NCBI GenBank assembly: GCA_903642225.1
Contig: CAHJWI010000002.1
Span: 62,001 to 126,000, forward strand
Reading direction: 5' to 3'
DNA: 64,000 nucleotides
From: Acidobacteriaceae bacterium
GTDB taxonomy: Bacteria; Acidobacteriota; Terriglobia; Terriglobales; Acidobacteriaceae
Notes under the pieces: model-generated
What the model was told of the DNA's origin: nothing
Database searches by the model: none
The model's input: only the letters and a program-made list of their open reading frames with translations
Program-made: the position numbers and the translations under genes
Shown here: piece by piece, positions 1-8,322 of the stretch
Numbering within the stretch: the first letter of the stretch is position 1
Layout: each line of letters begins with the position of its first letter

Positions 1-2
1 TG

Positions 3-1226
3 CGCGCTTCAATTGGGCTGCATCACTCGCTGCTGGATAACCTGGATTACCGCCTGGACCAGGCCGCGCCCTTCAACACTACCCTTTCGTACAGCAATGT
101 GCCGGTGGCGAACCCCACGTCGGGCGCGACCGGTCTCATCTCTCCTTCGAACGTGCAGACCGATCTTGCTACGCCTGGCGTTGTCGCCTACACGGTGCGG
201 GTGGAACAGCAGATTGCTCCGTCGCTGTCGCTCACGGTTGCGTACGTGGGTTCTCATGGCTACCACCAGATCCTGTCGGAAGATCAGAATGAACCTGCGT
301 CGATCGTCTGCAACAACAACTGCCCGACCGGTGTGGCCAACGGCACGCTGTATTACCCCACGACCGTCAAGGCGAACCCGGCGCTGGCAAACACTACCTC
401 ATGGGTATCGCAGGGTGTAAGCAACTACAACGCGCTGGAGGTGGACGTACGTCGCCAGTTTGCGCATGGACTGCAGTTCCGAGCCAATTACACCTTTGCG
501 CGTAACCTGGACAACGGCTCAGCGTGGAACACCAGCGTTTCGGCAAACACGCCGGCCTTCGTGTCTTATCCGCAGAACCCGGGGCTGGATTATGGGCCCG
601 CGGCGACGGATGTGCGTCACGTTGCCGCGTTCAACGGAAGCTACGATCTGCCGTTAGGCGGCACGCATGGCCGGCTCGCCGGGCACGGTGCGGTTGTGGA
701 TCGCGCGGTTTCAGGCTGGACGGTGAGCACCATCGCCACCCTGCAGACCGGGTTTGCGTTTTCACCCCAGCTTGGGTATAACCCCACCGGCTCCGGCGAT
801 ACACGAAACCCCGTAAGGCCCAATGCGAACCCCGTCTTTCGCGGCTCGGTGTACACCAAGGGCAGCACTGCGCAACGAGCTGCAAAGTATTTCGATCCGA
901 CTGCTTTCCGCGCGCCCGCTTTCGGGACCGTAGGCAATCTTGGCCGCGACACCCTGACCGGACCTGGCTTTGCGGACTGGGACTTGTCGCTGCTGAAGAG
1001 CACACGCATTTCCGAAAGGGCGCGTGTACAGTTTCGAGCCGAGGTGTTCAATCTGCTGAATCACACGAACCTGCTAACGCCCAACGCGGTTATCTTCAGT
1101 TCAGGTCCGTCCCAGGGGAACACTGCCGCGCAGACCACAGCAGCCGTTCAAAGCCCGACGGCGGGTGTGATCACAGCGGCGTCTACGTCCCGACAGATTC
1201 AACTCGGGCTCAAGTTCATCTTTTAG
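3..1226 (+). CDS. TonB-dependent receptor, Oar-like (3' part only)
   Basis: C-terminal part of an outer-membrane beta-barrel receptor; the reading frame is open from the window edge, so the N-terminal signal, carboxypeptidase-like domain and plug lie outside. The visible protein has alternating aromatic and polar strands (for example VAYVGSHGYHQI and LQFRANYTFARNLDNG), a motif typical of the family near the end (RAEVFNLLNHTN) and a terminal phenylalanine (LGLKFIF) as expected for BAM-dependent barrel insertion. Families of this type are strongly expanded in Acidobacteriota and are thought to import large glycans or peptides with TonB energy. The substrate cannot be read from this fragment. 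Confidence 0.85.
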   Translation, partial: RASIGLHHSLLDNLDYRLDQAAPFNTTLSYSNVPVANPTSGATGLISPSNVQTDLATPGVVAYTVRVEQQIAPSLSLTVAYVGSHGYHQILSEDQNEPASIVCNNNCPTGVANGTLYYPTTVKANPALANTTSWVSQGVSNYNALEVDVRRQFAHGLQFRANYTFARNLDNGSAWNTSVSANTPAFVSYPQNPGLDYGPAATDVRHVAAFNGSYDLPLGGTHGRLAGHGAVVDRAVSGWTVSTIATLQTGFAFSPQLGYNPTGSGDTRNPVRPNANPVFRGSVYTKGSTAQRAAKYFDPTAFRAPAFGTVGNLGRDTLTGPGFADWDLSLLKSTRISERARVQFRAEVFNLLNHTNLLTPNAVIFSSGPSQGNTAAQTTAAVQSPTAGVITAASTSRQIQLGLKFIF

Positions 1227-1249
1227 AAGATTCGCCAGCCTGCATCGCC

Positions 1250-1872
1250 CTATGAACTGTCGACGACAAGATCAGCGGAAACTTCAGGGCTTTGGCTCAA
1301 TGCATACTCATCCTCTGCCGGCATCCAGACATTAAGCCACTCAGACCTTGAGTCCTCACCATCCCGAGCAAGCCCGCGAGCAAGACGCAGCGAGGGCTCC
1401 GCATTGCACCAGATCCTGAACGTGTATGCGTTTCGGAACTCTGCTTTCAGACAAAACACGCCCTCAAGCACAAGGGGCACTCCCGCGGGTACATCGGCCC
1501 ACTGCGCCAGGTCATCCCTCACCCAGTCGTAGCGCTGTTAGTGGAGCGCTTCACCAGCGGAACCGGGCAGGATTACCTGCTCAGCAAGCCGGGGTAGATC
1601 GAACAGATAACCTATCTCGCCCTTACGTTCTTCTCGGCGCGGTAAGGGCAGAAAGAACTCATCCACATGCACAAGAAAGGCGTTGCCCTTGGCAGTGACA
1701 AGTTGCTAGCAAGCGTGCTCTTACCCGATGCCCCCGGCCCGTCAACAGCCACGAACGCGCGAGGGTAGCCGACTGCTGTTCGCTTGATCCGATCGGCGAG
1801 TTCAACGAAATCGACCTGTGCAAACGGCACCAGGCTTCGCTTCTGCCCTGGAGCTGTCTTCAGTTCATCCAC
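1250..1872 (-). pseudogene. Broken uridine-kinase-like P-loop kinase
   Basis: The N-terminal piece (GTG at 1872) carries a Walker A motif VDGPGASGKSTLA. That frame then runs into nonsense, while the next frame continues with the expected kinase text NAFLVHVDEFFLPLPRR and later LHxQRYDWVRDDLAQW and VPLVLEGVF. A one-base frameshift near 1685-1700 and an in-frame TAA at 1538-1540 (just before the QRYDW motif) are therefore needed to explain the sequence. The start overlaps the end of the rhomboid-like gene by 13 bases, so it was probably the second gene of that operon. Intact relatives are small P-loop kinases close to uridine kinase. Sequencing error could explain one lesion but less easily both. 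Confidence 0.75.
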
Positions 1873-2714
1873 TTGCGGTCGTTGGGTTTGCGACGCTCAT
1901 CTTCGGGCGAGATGTAGCGGCCTTCGTTGTCAAAGTGGATGTCGGTGCGGCCATGTTTTCGCATGTGGACTTCGAACTTCTTTGCGGCGGAGCGGCGTCT
2001 ATAGCGGTAGTAATCATTGCGCAAGGCGAAGTAACGCTCTGTTACGTTGAAGCCGAAGCCGCGGGCGGCGGCGTAGCGGACGTACAGGAAAGCGCAGAAA
2101 CCGCAGCTGAGCTCGACAGTGGCGGTGAGAGCCTGCTTACCAAGAATGAGGCGTGCGATGTCGACCAGGACGTAGATGGCGACGAGATATTTGACCCGCA
2201 TGCGCAGAACAAAGAAGAGCATGATCTCAACATCCGCAAAGAGAATGCCGAACGCGACAAGGACGCCAAAGAGCGGAGCAAAAACGCCAAAGGTGAGCTC
2301 GTAAGGCATCAGTGTAAACAGGCGAACGTGGGGTCCGAGCAAAGGCAGCATGCCGAGCAGGGCTGCGAGCAGGCCGCCGCCAACTGCAGAGATGTAGTAC
2401 AGCTCGGTAAACCAGCGGTGGCCCCGCGTGTCCTCAAGCATAGAGCCGGTAAACCACAGGGTAAGCAGGCCAAAGGCGGTACCCAGGATGCCGATATTAA
2501 GGAACGAGTAGGTAACGGGCTGCCAGATCCAGCCGTTGGCGATGCGGTCTGGAGTTAAAGCCAGAGCAGTCTCCACACGGTTGAGGGCGGCCGGCGGCGC
2601 GGCAAAGCTGAAAACAGCAAGCGCAAAAAAGACTGCAAGGTTGATGAGAACGATGCGGCGGGTAGCACCGCGGAAAGGCGGGAGAGTGAGGGTGGTGGGT
2701 GCCGTTCCGCGCAT
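1860..2714 (-). CDS. Rhomboid-family membrane protein, probably non-proteolytic
   Basis: 284 residues with about six hydrophobic segments (first at about 21-43, last about 165-205) and a soluble arginine- and charge-rich tail from about 225, containing FEVHMRKHG and ending RRKPNDRKWMN, like the short cytosolic domain found on many acidobacterial rhomboids. The architecture matches rhomboid intramembrane proteases. However, the region equivalent to the GxSG active-site loop reads LTFGVFAPLFGV, so the catalytic serine appears to be phenylalanine. It is more likely an inactive rhomboid-like adaptor than a protease. It overlaps the degraded kinase gene downstream. Confidence 0.75.
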   Translation of the reverse strand: MRGTAPTTLTLPPFRGATRRIVLINLAVFFALAVFSFAAPPAALNRVETALALTPDRIANGWIWQPVTYSFLNIGILGTAFGLLTLWFTGSMLEDTRGHRWFTELYYISAVGGGLLAALLGMLPLLGPHVRLFTLMPYELTFGVFAPLFGVLVAFGILFADVEIMLFFVLRMRVKYLVAIYVLVDIARLILGKQALTATVELSCGFCAFLYVRYAAARGFGFNVTERYFALRNDYYRYRRRSAAKKFEVHMRKHGRTDIHFDNEGRYISPEDERRKPNDRKWMN

Positions 2715-2793
2715 ACATGGATGGTACTAGAGCGGAGCAGCAGCGGGCGCCTCAAAGACGGCCGCAGCAGGCTGGGCAGGGACTGAACGGCGA

Positions 2794-3288
2794 TCAATAG
2801 CTGAAGATGTGGGGTGCCGGGTAGGTCAGGGTACCGTCGGAACGCTGGTAGGGGATGAAGATGCGCTTGTCCGGGTTGCCGTTCAGCGAGCTGCCCACAA
2901 TGACCGTGGTGCCGAAGACGCCGGAGCCGTCCGTCACCGACTTGTCGACGTGATGCGAGTGGATTGGACCGACGGGGGAAAACCTGGTCCAGTCATCGGT
3001 AAACCGGTCAAGCGGATAGGACTTGTACTTGTCGGGCGTGCTCTGCCAATTCTTATCGCTGACGTAGATGCCGTAGGCTTCGGAGAACTTCTGCTGTTCT
3101 ATGTCGGTGAGGAACTCGTTCACCCTATGTTCCACGGGAAGGTTGGAAAATAGCCAGCCGTGACCGGTGATGAAGCCGGCGAGGGTGAGCACGATGAGGA
3201 GGACGACCAGCGACACGGCACCCAACAGCAGGTTGCGGTTGAGGTTTGCTTTCTGCTCGTCGTAGGCGGGTGCATTCAACAGGGTCAT
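2794..3288 (-). CDS. Conserved single-pass membrane protein of unknown function
   Basis: About 164 residues from the ATG at 3288 (MTLLNAPAYDEQ); an upstream ATG at 3357 would add 23 residues but has no visible ribosome site, while GAGGA lies upstream of 3288. There is one transmembrane segment at about residues 20-42 (LLLGAVSLVVLLIVLTLAGF), then an extracytoplasmic domain of about 115 residues with EFLTDIEQQKFSEAYGIY, a helical layout seen in many small periplasmic proteins of the NTF2-like or DUF4864-like type, and a beta-rich end (KRIFIPYQRSDGTL). I do not recognise a specific family, and the function is unknown. Confidence 0.7.
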   Translation of the reverse strand: MTLLNAPAYDEQKANLNRNLLLGAVSLVVLLIVLTLAGFITGHGWLFSNLPVEHRVNEFLTDIEQQKFSEAYGIYVSDKNWQSTPDKYKSYPLDRFTDDWTRFSPVGPIHSHHVDKSVTDGSGVFGTTVIVGSSLNGNPDKRIFIPYQRSDGTLTYPAPHIFSY

Positions 3289-3497
3289 GGCGTGCGAGGT
3301 TCCTCTACGGGTAGTTCCTTCACGGGTATTAGACACCGGACTGCGTCGTTTTGACATGGGTGAGGCAAGGACGCGCGTCGGCGTACATCTTTTGGGGGAG
3401 TACAGCCTGCTGAAAGGAATATGGACGAGATGAAAGCTTGCCTGCGAAACTTACGCGGTGGCAGGTTCTGGGCGGGTAGCTGTACCTGGAGTGTCGG

Positions 3498-5228
3498 ATG
3501 AGTCCTGGATTTTCAGCCGAGGATACTTCTTCGTTGCGTCGTGACCAACACGCGTCCGCGTCGACACGCCCCGGGGTTGGAGCGCTGACGGCGGCTTCTG
3601 AAGTTGATGAAGCGAAGGACGAGGCCGCCGTGCACGATGGATTAGTGTCGCTGTTACGGCGCCCGAGGCAGAGATTTCTGGAGGGTGGAGAGCGGCGGGT
3701 GGCACCGCTGAACGAGGCTCGAGGCCGGGAATTACTGGCGCTGGCGGCATTGCTGCTGATAGTAGTGCTGGGCGCAAGCAGGCTTGCGGGGCTCACGCAC
3801 CAGAGCCTTTGGTATGACGAGGGCTACACGGCGACACTGGCACAGGCCGGCAGCTTTGGAGAATTCTGGCAACAATTTGGTGCGTTCACTATGAGTGAGC
3901 ACCTTCAGCCGCTGTACTACATCTTCATCTTTGGGTGGAGCCGGTTCTTTGGGGTGTCAGACGCGGCGTTGCGGCTGCCTTCCGTACTGTTCAGCACATC
4001 TGCGGGCGTGGCGGCGTGCGGTGCTGTACTGCTGCTGACAAAGCAACGACGGCTGGCAGTGCTGGCGGCAGCGGCGGTAACGTGCTCCAGCTATTCGCTG
4101 TATTACGCGCAGGAGGCGCGACCGTATGCCCTGCTGCAGTGTCTGTCGTTCACGTTAATGCTGATGTGGCTGTACGCGCGCAGGTGGCGGGCGGGCGTGG
4201 CCAGGCCGGGAACGCGAATTGCATTGGGCCTGGTAAGCGGCCTGTGCGTGCTGGGCAGCCCCTTTACGGCGCTGCTGGTTTTATGTGTGGCGCTGGCGGA
4301 CCTGCTGGTGGCACGACGCTGGTCGCTTTGGCTCAGGCTGTGGGTGCCGGTGCTCGGCATGGCGACTGTCATGTACCTGGCCTACCTGGTACCGGCCCTG
4401 CGGACCATGCCGACGTTTCTGGCGCATGATGTCATCCATATTAAGCAGCCGCTGTGGATGAATGTGGGCTACGCCATGTACGGCGTCATGTTCGGCACGA
4501 CACTGCCACCGACGACTTTGTCGCTGCGTGGGCCAGGCAAGCTGCATACCGTTGTCGGTGCATGGACGACCGTGGTGCCGGCCATGCTCGTGTTGGGCAT
4601 GCTGGTATGGACCTTGGCTGTGCAGATGCGCCGAGCCGGACAGATCGAGGCAAGGGTGCGCACCATGCTTTGGGGACTGGTGCTGTACTTCGTCTGCCTG
4701 TTTGGAATCTTTGGCGGGGTCGGCCGGCTGAACTTGCTGCCGCGGCATACGTCGGCCTGGTTCTCACTGGTGTTTGTTGCGGTGTTTTGCGTGGCGGGGC
4801 TATGGCAGGACGGCGGCGGACGGCGGCGCTTTGGATTGGTGTTTTGTGGGTGGCTGGTGCTGAACGCCATCTCAATCTATGACTACCGCAGGAACCCGCT
4901 GTTCGCGAAGGATGATTACCGTGGGACGGCGGCGGCCCTTCAGGGCAGACCTGGGCCGCACGTCCTGGTGGCTGGCCTGCCGTTGCTGCTGGAACGCTAC
5001 GGTACGCCTGTGCTGGATGCGACGTCTGCAACGCCGCGGACCGTGGCACAAACGGCAGCGACCATGACTGGAGCGGCGCCGGAGATCACGCTGGTGTACA
5101 ACAACTTCCGCAATTATCGCTGGGACGATTCGCCGATTACGTTGGTCGAGGCGATGGCGCCGCTGTATCGGTGTGTGTTGACCAGCAGGGGCGCGAACAT
5201 GGAAATGTACACATGTTTGCGACGTTAG
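3498..5228 (+). CDS. GT39-type membrane glycosyltransferase (ArnT/PMT-like)
   Basis: 576 residues with about 10-12 hydrophobic segments. The first periplasmic loop holds the diagnostic acidic pair in SLWYDEGYT (Asp107, Glu108), which in this superfamily binds metal and lipid-phosphate sugar. HLQPLYYIF and QEARPYALL are further family signatures. The protein likely moves a sugar from a polyprenyl-phosphate carrier to an envelope acceptor at the outer face of the inner membrane. The first 75 or so residues are soluble and poorly conserved-looking, so the start could be further downstream; the ATG at 3498 overlaps the stop of a 26-codon upstream ORF. The acceptor is unknown. Confidence 0.85.
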   Translation: MSPGFSAEDTSSLRRDQHASASTRPGVGALTAASEVDEAKDEAAVHDGLVSLLRRPRQRFLEGGERRVAPLNEARGRELLALAALLLIVVLGASRLAGLTHQSLWYDEGYTATLAQAGSFGEFWQQFGAFTMSEHLQPLYYIFIFGWSRFFGVSDAALRLPSVLFSTSAGVAACGAVLLLTKQRRLAVLAAAAVTCSSYSLYYAQEARPYALLQCLSFTLMLMWLYARRWRAGVARPGTRIALGLVSGLCVLGSPFTALLVLCVALADLLVARRWSLWLRLWVPVLGMATVMYLAYLVPALRTMPTFLAHDVIHIKQPLWMNVGYAMYGVMFGTTLPPTTLSLRGPGKLHTVVGAWTTVVPAMLVLGMLVWTLAVQMRRAGQIEARVRTMLWGLVLYFVCLFGIFGGVGRLNLLPRHTSAWFSLVFVAVFCVAGLWQDGGGRRRFGLVFCGWLVLNAISIYDYRRNPLFAKDDYRGTAAALQGRPGPHVLVAGLPLLLERYGTPVLDATSATPRTVAQTAATMTGAAPEITLVYNNFRNYRWDDSPITLVEAMAPLYRCVLTSRGANMEMYTCLRR

Positions 5229-5376
5229 GCTGTCTGGGCCGCGCGATCAGGGAGGCGCGGGCGAGCAGGATAGCAGCCGACCTTCTGACTGCATACACCG
5301 ATGCCGCAGACCAGAAGGACGCTGTAACGCTGCTTTCTGCCGCCACGGCCGTCCGCGCCAGCAGGGGCTGACGTGG

Positions 5377-8064
5377 TTAAAAGAAACGGCCCAACGTGAA
5401 GACGGTTTTGCGGTGATTGTCTGTGCCGATGGCCTCGCCAAAAGTGATGGCACCAATCGGGGTTTCCGCCGCCAAACCGAAAAAGACATCCTGTCGCGTG
5501 ACGGTGGGTGCGGTTCGCAGGTACATTTGACCAAACTCGTAGGTGCCGACGAGGTAGATGGATTGGCCAAGGGGTGCTGGCAACGAAGCAATCCGGCGGA
5601 AGTAAGCGGGTCGCAGAAGGTAGTAGTCGGTGCCGCGGTATTCGTTGAAGGCTGAGGCGATCAGGCGCAGTGGGCCGCCGAGCGTGAAGCGGAAAGGGTC
5701 GGCGATGGTGCGATGGCCGAAGGTGCCGCCTTCACCGGAAATGGACAAAGTGTTGCTGTGGCCGATGTCGCGGAAATAGGCTCCAAGCGCTGTAATCTTG
5801 GGAGCCGTCTGGCTGTTGGTGGTGCCATACTGGACGCCTGCGCCGATGTCGACACGAAGACCGTGCAGTGGGATCAGATCGCGATCCTGACCGTTGAAGC
5901 GGTAGAGAGCGCGCGCTTCCTGCACGTGACCATTAAAGTCGGGCAGACCGTCGCCGCCGGTGGTGGTGTGCCAGCGATTGGTGTATTCGTGCCAGCCGGC
6001 GCGCAGTTCGGTGTAGTGCGACACGGTATAGCCGATATCGATGCCACCGCCGCCAAGAATCTGGGAACGCTCCGCCATGCGCTTTTGTGAGGCGTACTTG
6101 TAGATGTACTCCGGGGCACGGTAAAAGTATCCACGGGGCGCGAAGAAAAGGCCGCCACTTGTGAGACGTCGCTGGTACTCCGGCTGAAGTTCGGTAAGGA
6201 AGCCGAAGCGCAGCCGGGTGCGCAGCTCGGACCGGTAGCCACCGAAATCCTGATCGGTAAGGACGGCGTCGACGGTCGCGCGAGCGGTGCCGCCGGTTTG
6301 AGCGATGATGTTGGGACCGATCAGCAGAAAGGGTGGCCCGTCAGCCTTGTCGCGAACCAGAACGTTGAGGACAGCGTCATTGGGCTGAGGTTTGTAGTCA
6401 GGCGGGGTTACCGTCTCGTTGAACATGGGAATGTTGCTGGTCGGCGCAACGGTTTCATACTGGTTTTTGCCGCTGCCCTTGGCCCTGGAGACCGACGCGG
6501 CGGGCTCATTCTCATTCTTGCCGTATGGCAGCGTGTTGTTGGTTGGCACGTTGCTGATTGCCTCCCCGCGAGCCCCAGCATTTGCCGGGTCTGCGTTGCC
6601 GCTGCCAAACCTGCCGGCGGCAACGTCCTCGCCGGGGCCACGCTTCTCCAGAGGGTGGATCAGTTCCTGGGCGAACGGGTTGGAGTGGCCGGCATTCGCC
6701 GGGCCGGTCACCTTCATGTCCAGCTTTTGACCGGGTCTGGAAAGAAAGTAATAGGCGTTGTAGCGACCATCGGAACGGACTTCGTTTTCTGCAAAGTCTA
6801 CTTGTGGCGGGTTAAGGGGCTTGCCGGCAAGCGGAGCGAAGGTGCGGGCGACGCCGTCTGCCACATGACGGGTGGGCGCCGTTACGTGCACAGAGGCAAC
6901 GTTACCGACCTGCCCGGTGGAACGAGCCCTGCGTTCGGCAAGGTAGGTTTCCCAGTGGGCATCGTCAAGGCGGTACGGGAGTAGCTTGCCACGGACGTCT
7001 TCCGCGGCCCTGTAGCCCGCGTCAGCAAGCTGGTCGGCCTTGGCATAATCCGCGGCACCGACGCCCAATGGTGCGACAGGCTCAATGATCACGGTGGCTA
7101 GGGCACGGGAACGTACCTCGTTGGACCAGGCGGCAACGGAAAAGCTGCGACCCAGGATGCCCAGCAGGGAGTTGGTGTCGCCCTTGTCGGGGGGCGTAAG
7201 CGGGAGTGAGACGGCGAGAACGACGTCAGCATGAAGCTGGCTTTTGACCAAGTCGACCGGAAGGTTCTCAGTGAGCGCGCCATCAACGTAGATGTGGCCC
7301 CCATCCTCAAGTGGAGGGAAGACGCCAGGGATGGAGATGGAGGCACGGACGGCTTCAGACAGTGGGCCCTGAGCGAAGACGGCCTCGCGGCCGACGAGGA
7401 TATCTGTAGCCACGCAGCGAAAGGGGATAGGCGTGTTGTCGAAGTCGAACGCGGCACCGTATGGCAGGAACTGGGCGGACAAAAACTGGTTCAGCCCGTA
7501 ATCGAGCAGGACGCCGTTCCGAAAGCTAATGCCGTGCTTGAGACCGAGATTAAAGCCCCCCGGAAGAAAGCGTGCGTCCTCCCGGCGGCGATAGTTGAGC
7601 TGGCGAAAATCCTGATTGAGGCGGAAAACGTTCGCGAAGACGCTGCCGGTAGTAAGTTCTGTCATCTGTCGCGGCGTGTGACCCGTGGCGTACAGAGCGC
7701 CCACGAGCGAACCCATGCTGGTGCCGGCGATGGCGTCGACCGGGATGTGGTTCTCTTCAAACCAGCGAAGCACGCCGATCTCAGACAGTGCAAGGGCACC
7801 GCCACCGCCAAGAGCGAGGCCGATGCGCTGGCGGCCAAGCGACGGCGGTGGAATGGAAGGAGCGGCGGCGGCGGTGGCGGGAGCCAGGGCGAGACTGGGT
7901 TCCTTTGAGACAGCGCCATTTTGCGGCGGGGTTTGCTCGTTTGAGGCCGAAGTGCCGGCTGGGGCTGCCTGGATCACCTGGGCCAGAAAGGTGCCGGGGG
8001 CGCAAAGGGCCAACAGCAGAAAGGACGGCAGCAGGGCAGGTCGGCGGAGATACGTTCGGGACAT
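5377..8064 (-). CDS. Patatin-like phospholipase fused to an outer-membrane barrel
   Basis: 895 residues from the ATG at 8064, chosen because it begins a signal peptide (MSRTYLRRPALLPSFLLLAL); the frame stays open further upstream without features. The patatin domain covers about residues 80-370: oxyanion loop GGGGAL (86-91), nucleophile GTSMGS (Ser116) and the Asp partner in DGALTENLPV (Asp261). Next comes a POTRA-like stretch, a low-complexity Gly/Asn/Pro linker (about 490-600) and a C-terminal Omp85/surface-antigen-type barrel ending in phenylalanine (TLGRFF). The layout resembles Pseudomonas PlpD, a type Vd autotransporter whose lipase acts on phospholipids. Whether the lipase is released or stays attached is not evident. 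Confidence 0.9.
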   Translation of the reverse strand: MSRTYLRRPALLPSFLLLALCAPGTFLAQVIQAAPAGTSASNEQTPPQNGAVSKEPSLALAPATAAAAPSIPPPSLGRQRIGLALGGGGALALSEIGVLRWFEENHIPVDAIAGTSMGSLVGALYATGHTPRQMTELTTGSVFANVFRLNQDFRQLNYRRREDARFLPGGFNLGLKHGISFRNGVLLDYGLNQFLSAQFLPYGAAFDFDNTPIPFRCVATDILVGREAVFAQGPLSEAVRASISIPGVFPPLEDGGHIYVDGALTENLPVDLVKSQLHADVVLAVSLPLTPPDKGDTNSLLGILGRSFSVAAWSNEVRSRALATVIIEPVAPLGVGAADYAKADQLADAGYRAAEDVRGKLLPYRLDDAHWETYLAERRARSTGQVGNVASVHVTAPTRHVADGVARTFAPLAGKPLNPPQVDFAENEVRSDGRYNAYYFLSRPGQKLDMKVTGPANAGHSNPFAQELIHPLEKRGPGEDVAAGRFGSGNADPANAGARGEAISNVPTNNTLPYGKNENEPAASVSRAKGSGKNQYETVAPTSNIPMFNETVTPPDYKPQPNDAVLNVLVRDKADGPPFLLIGPNIIAQTGGTARATVDAVLTDQDFGGYRSELRTRLRFGFLTELQPEYQRRLTSGGLFFAPRGYFYRAPEYIYKYASQKRMAERSQILGGGGIDIGYTVSHYTELRAGWHEYTNRWHTTTGGDGLPDFNGHVQEARALYRFNGQDRDLIPLHGLRVDIGAGVQYGTTNSQTAPKITALGAYFRDIGHSNTLSISGEGGTFGHRTIADPFRFTLGGPLRLIASAFNEYRGTDYYLLRPAYFRRIASLPAPLGQSIYLVGTYEFGQMYLRTAPTVTRQDVFFGLAAETPIGAITFGEAIGTDNHRKTVFTLGRFF

Positions 8065-8322
8065 GGCAGAAGAGAGCAGATCGGCGGCGCTGCTGGTTTG
8101 TCGCACCGCACTAGGATACTTGCCAGATGTGCGATTTCGCTGGAGAACAGCGGCGCAGCTTGCGAATGTGGGAACGGAGGACAACTCTCCCGGCGGGAGT
8201 GCGTCTTCATAGGAGGGCCGAGGACGCACAGTCCGGGTTCGGCGTACAGGCCGACCGCAACTCGCCACAGAAATTAGGTTGATTTGCGACGATCTCTAGT
8301 TGGCCGTACCCCGCTTGTCGGT

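Noticed and set aside
5229..5376. CCTTCTG/CAGAAGG inverted repeat between convergent genes
   Set aside because: The loop is long and there is no T-run; not convincing as a terminator.
8065..8268. 68-residue N-terminal extension of the patatin-barrel protein
   Set aside because: The extension is Arg/Ser-rich and would bury the signal peptide that begins at 8064.
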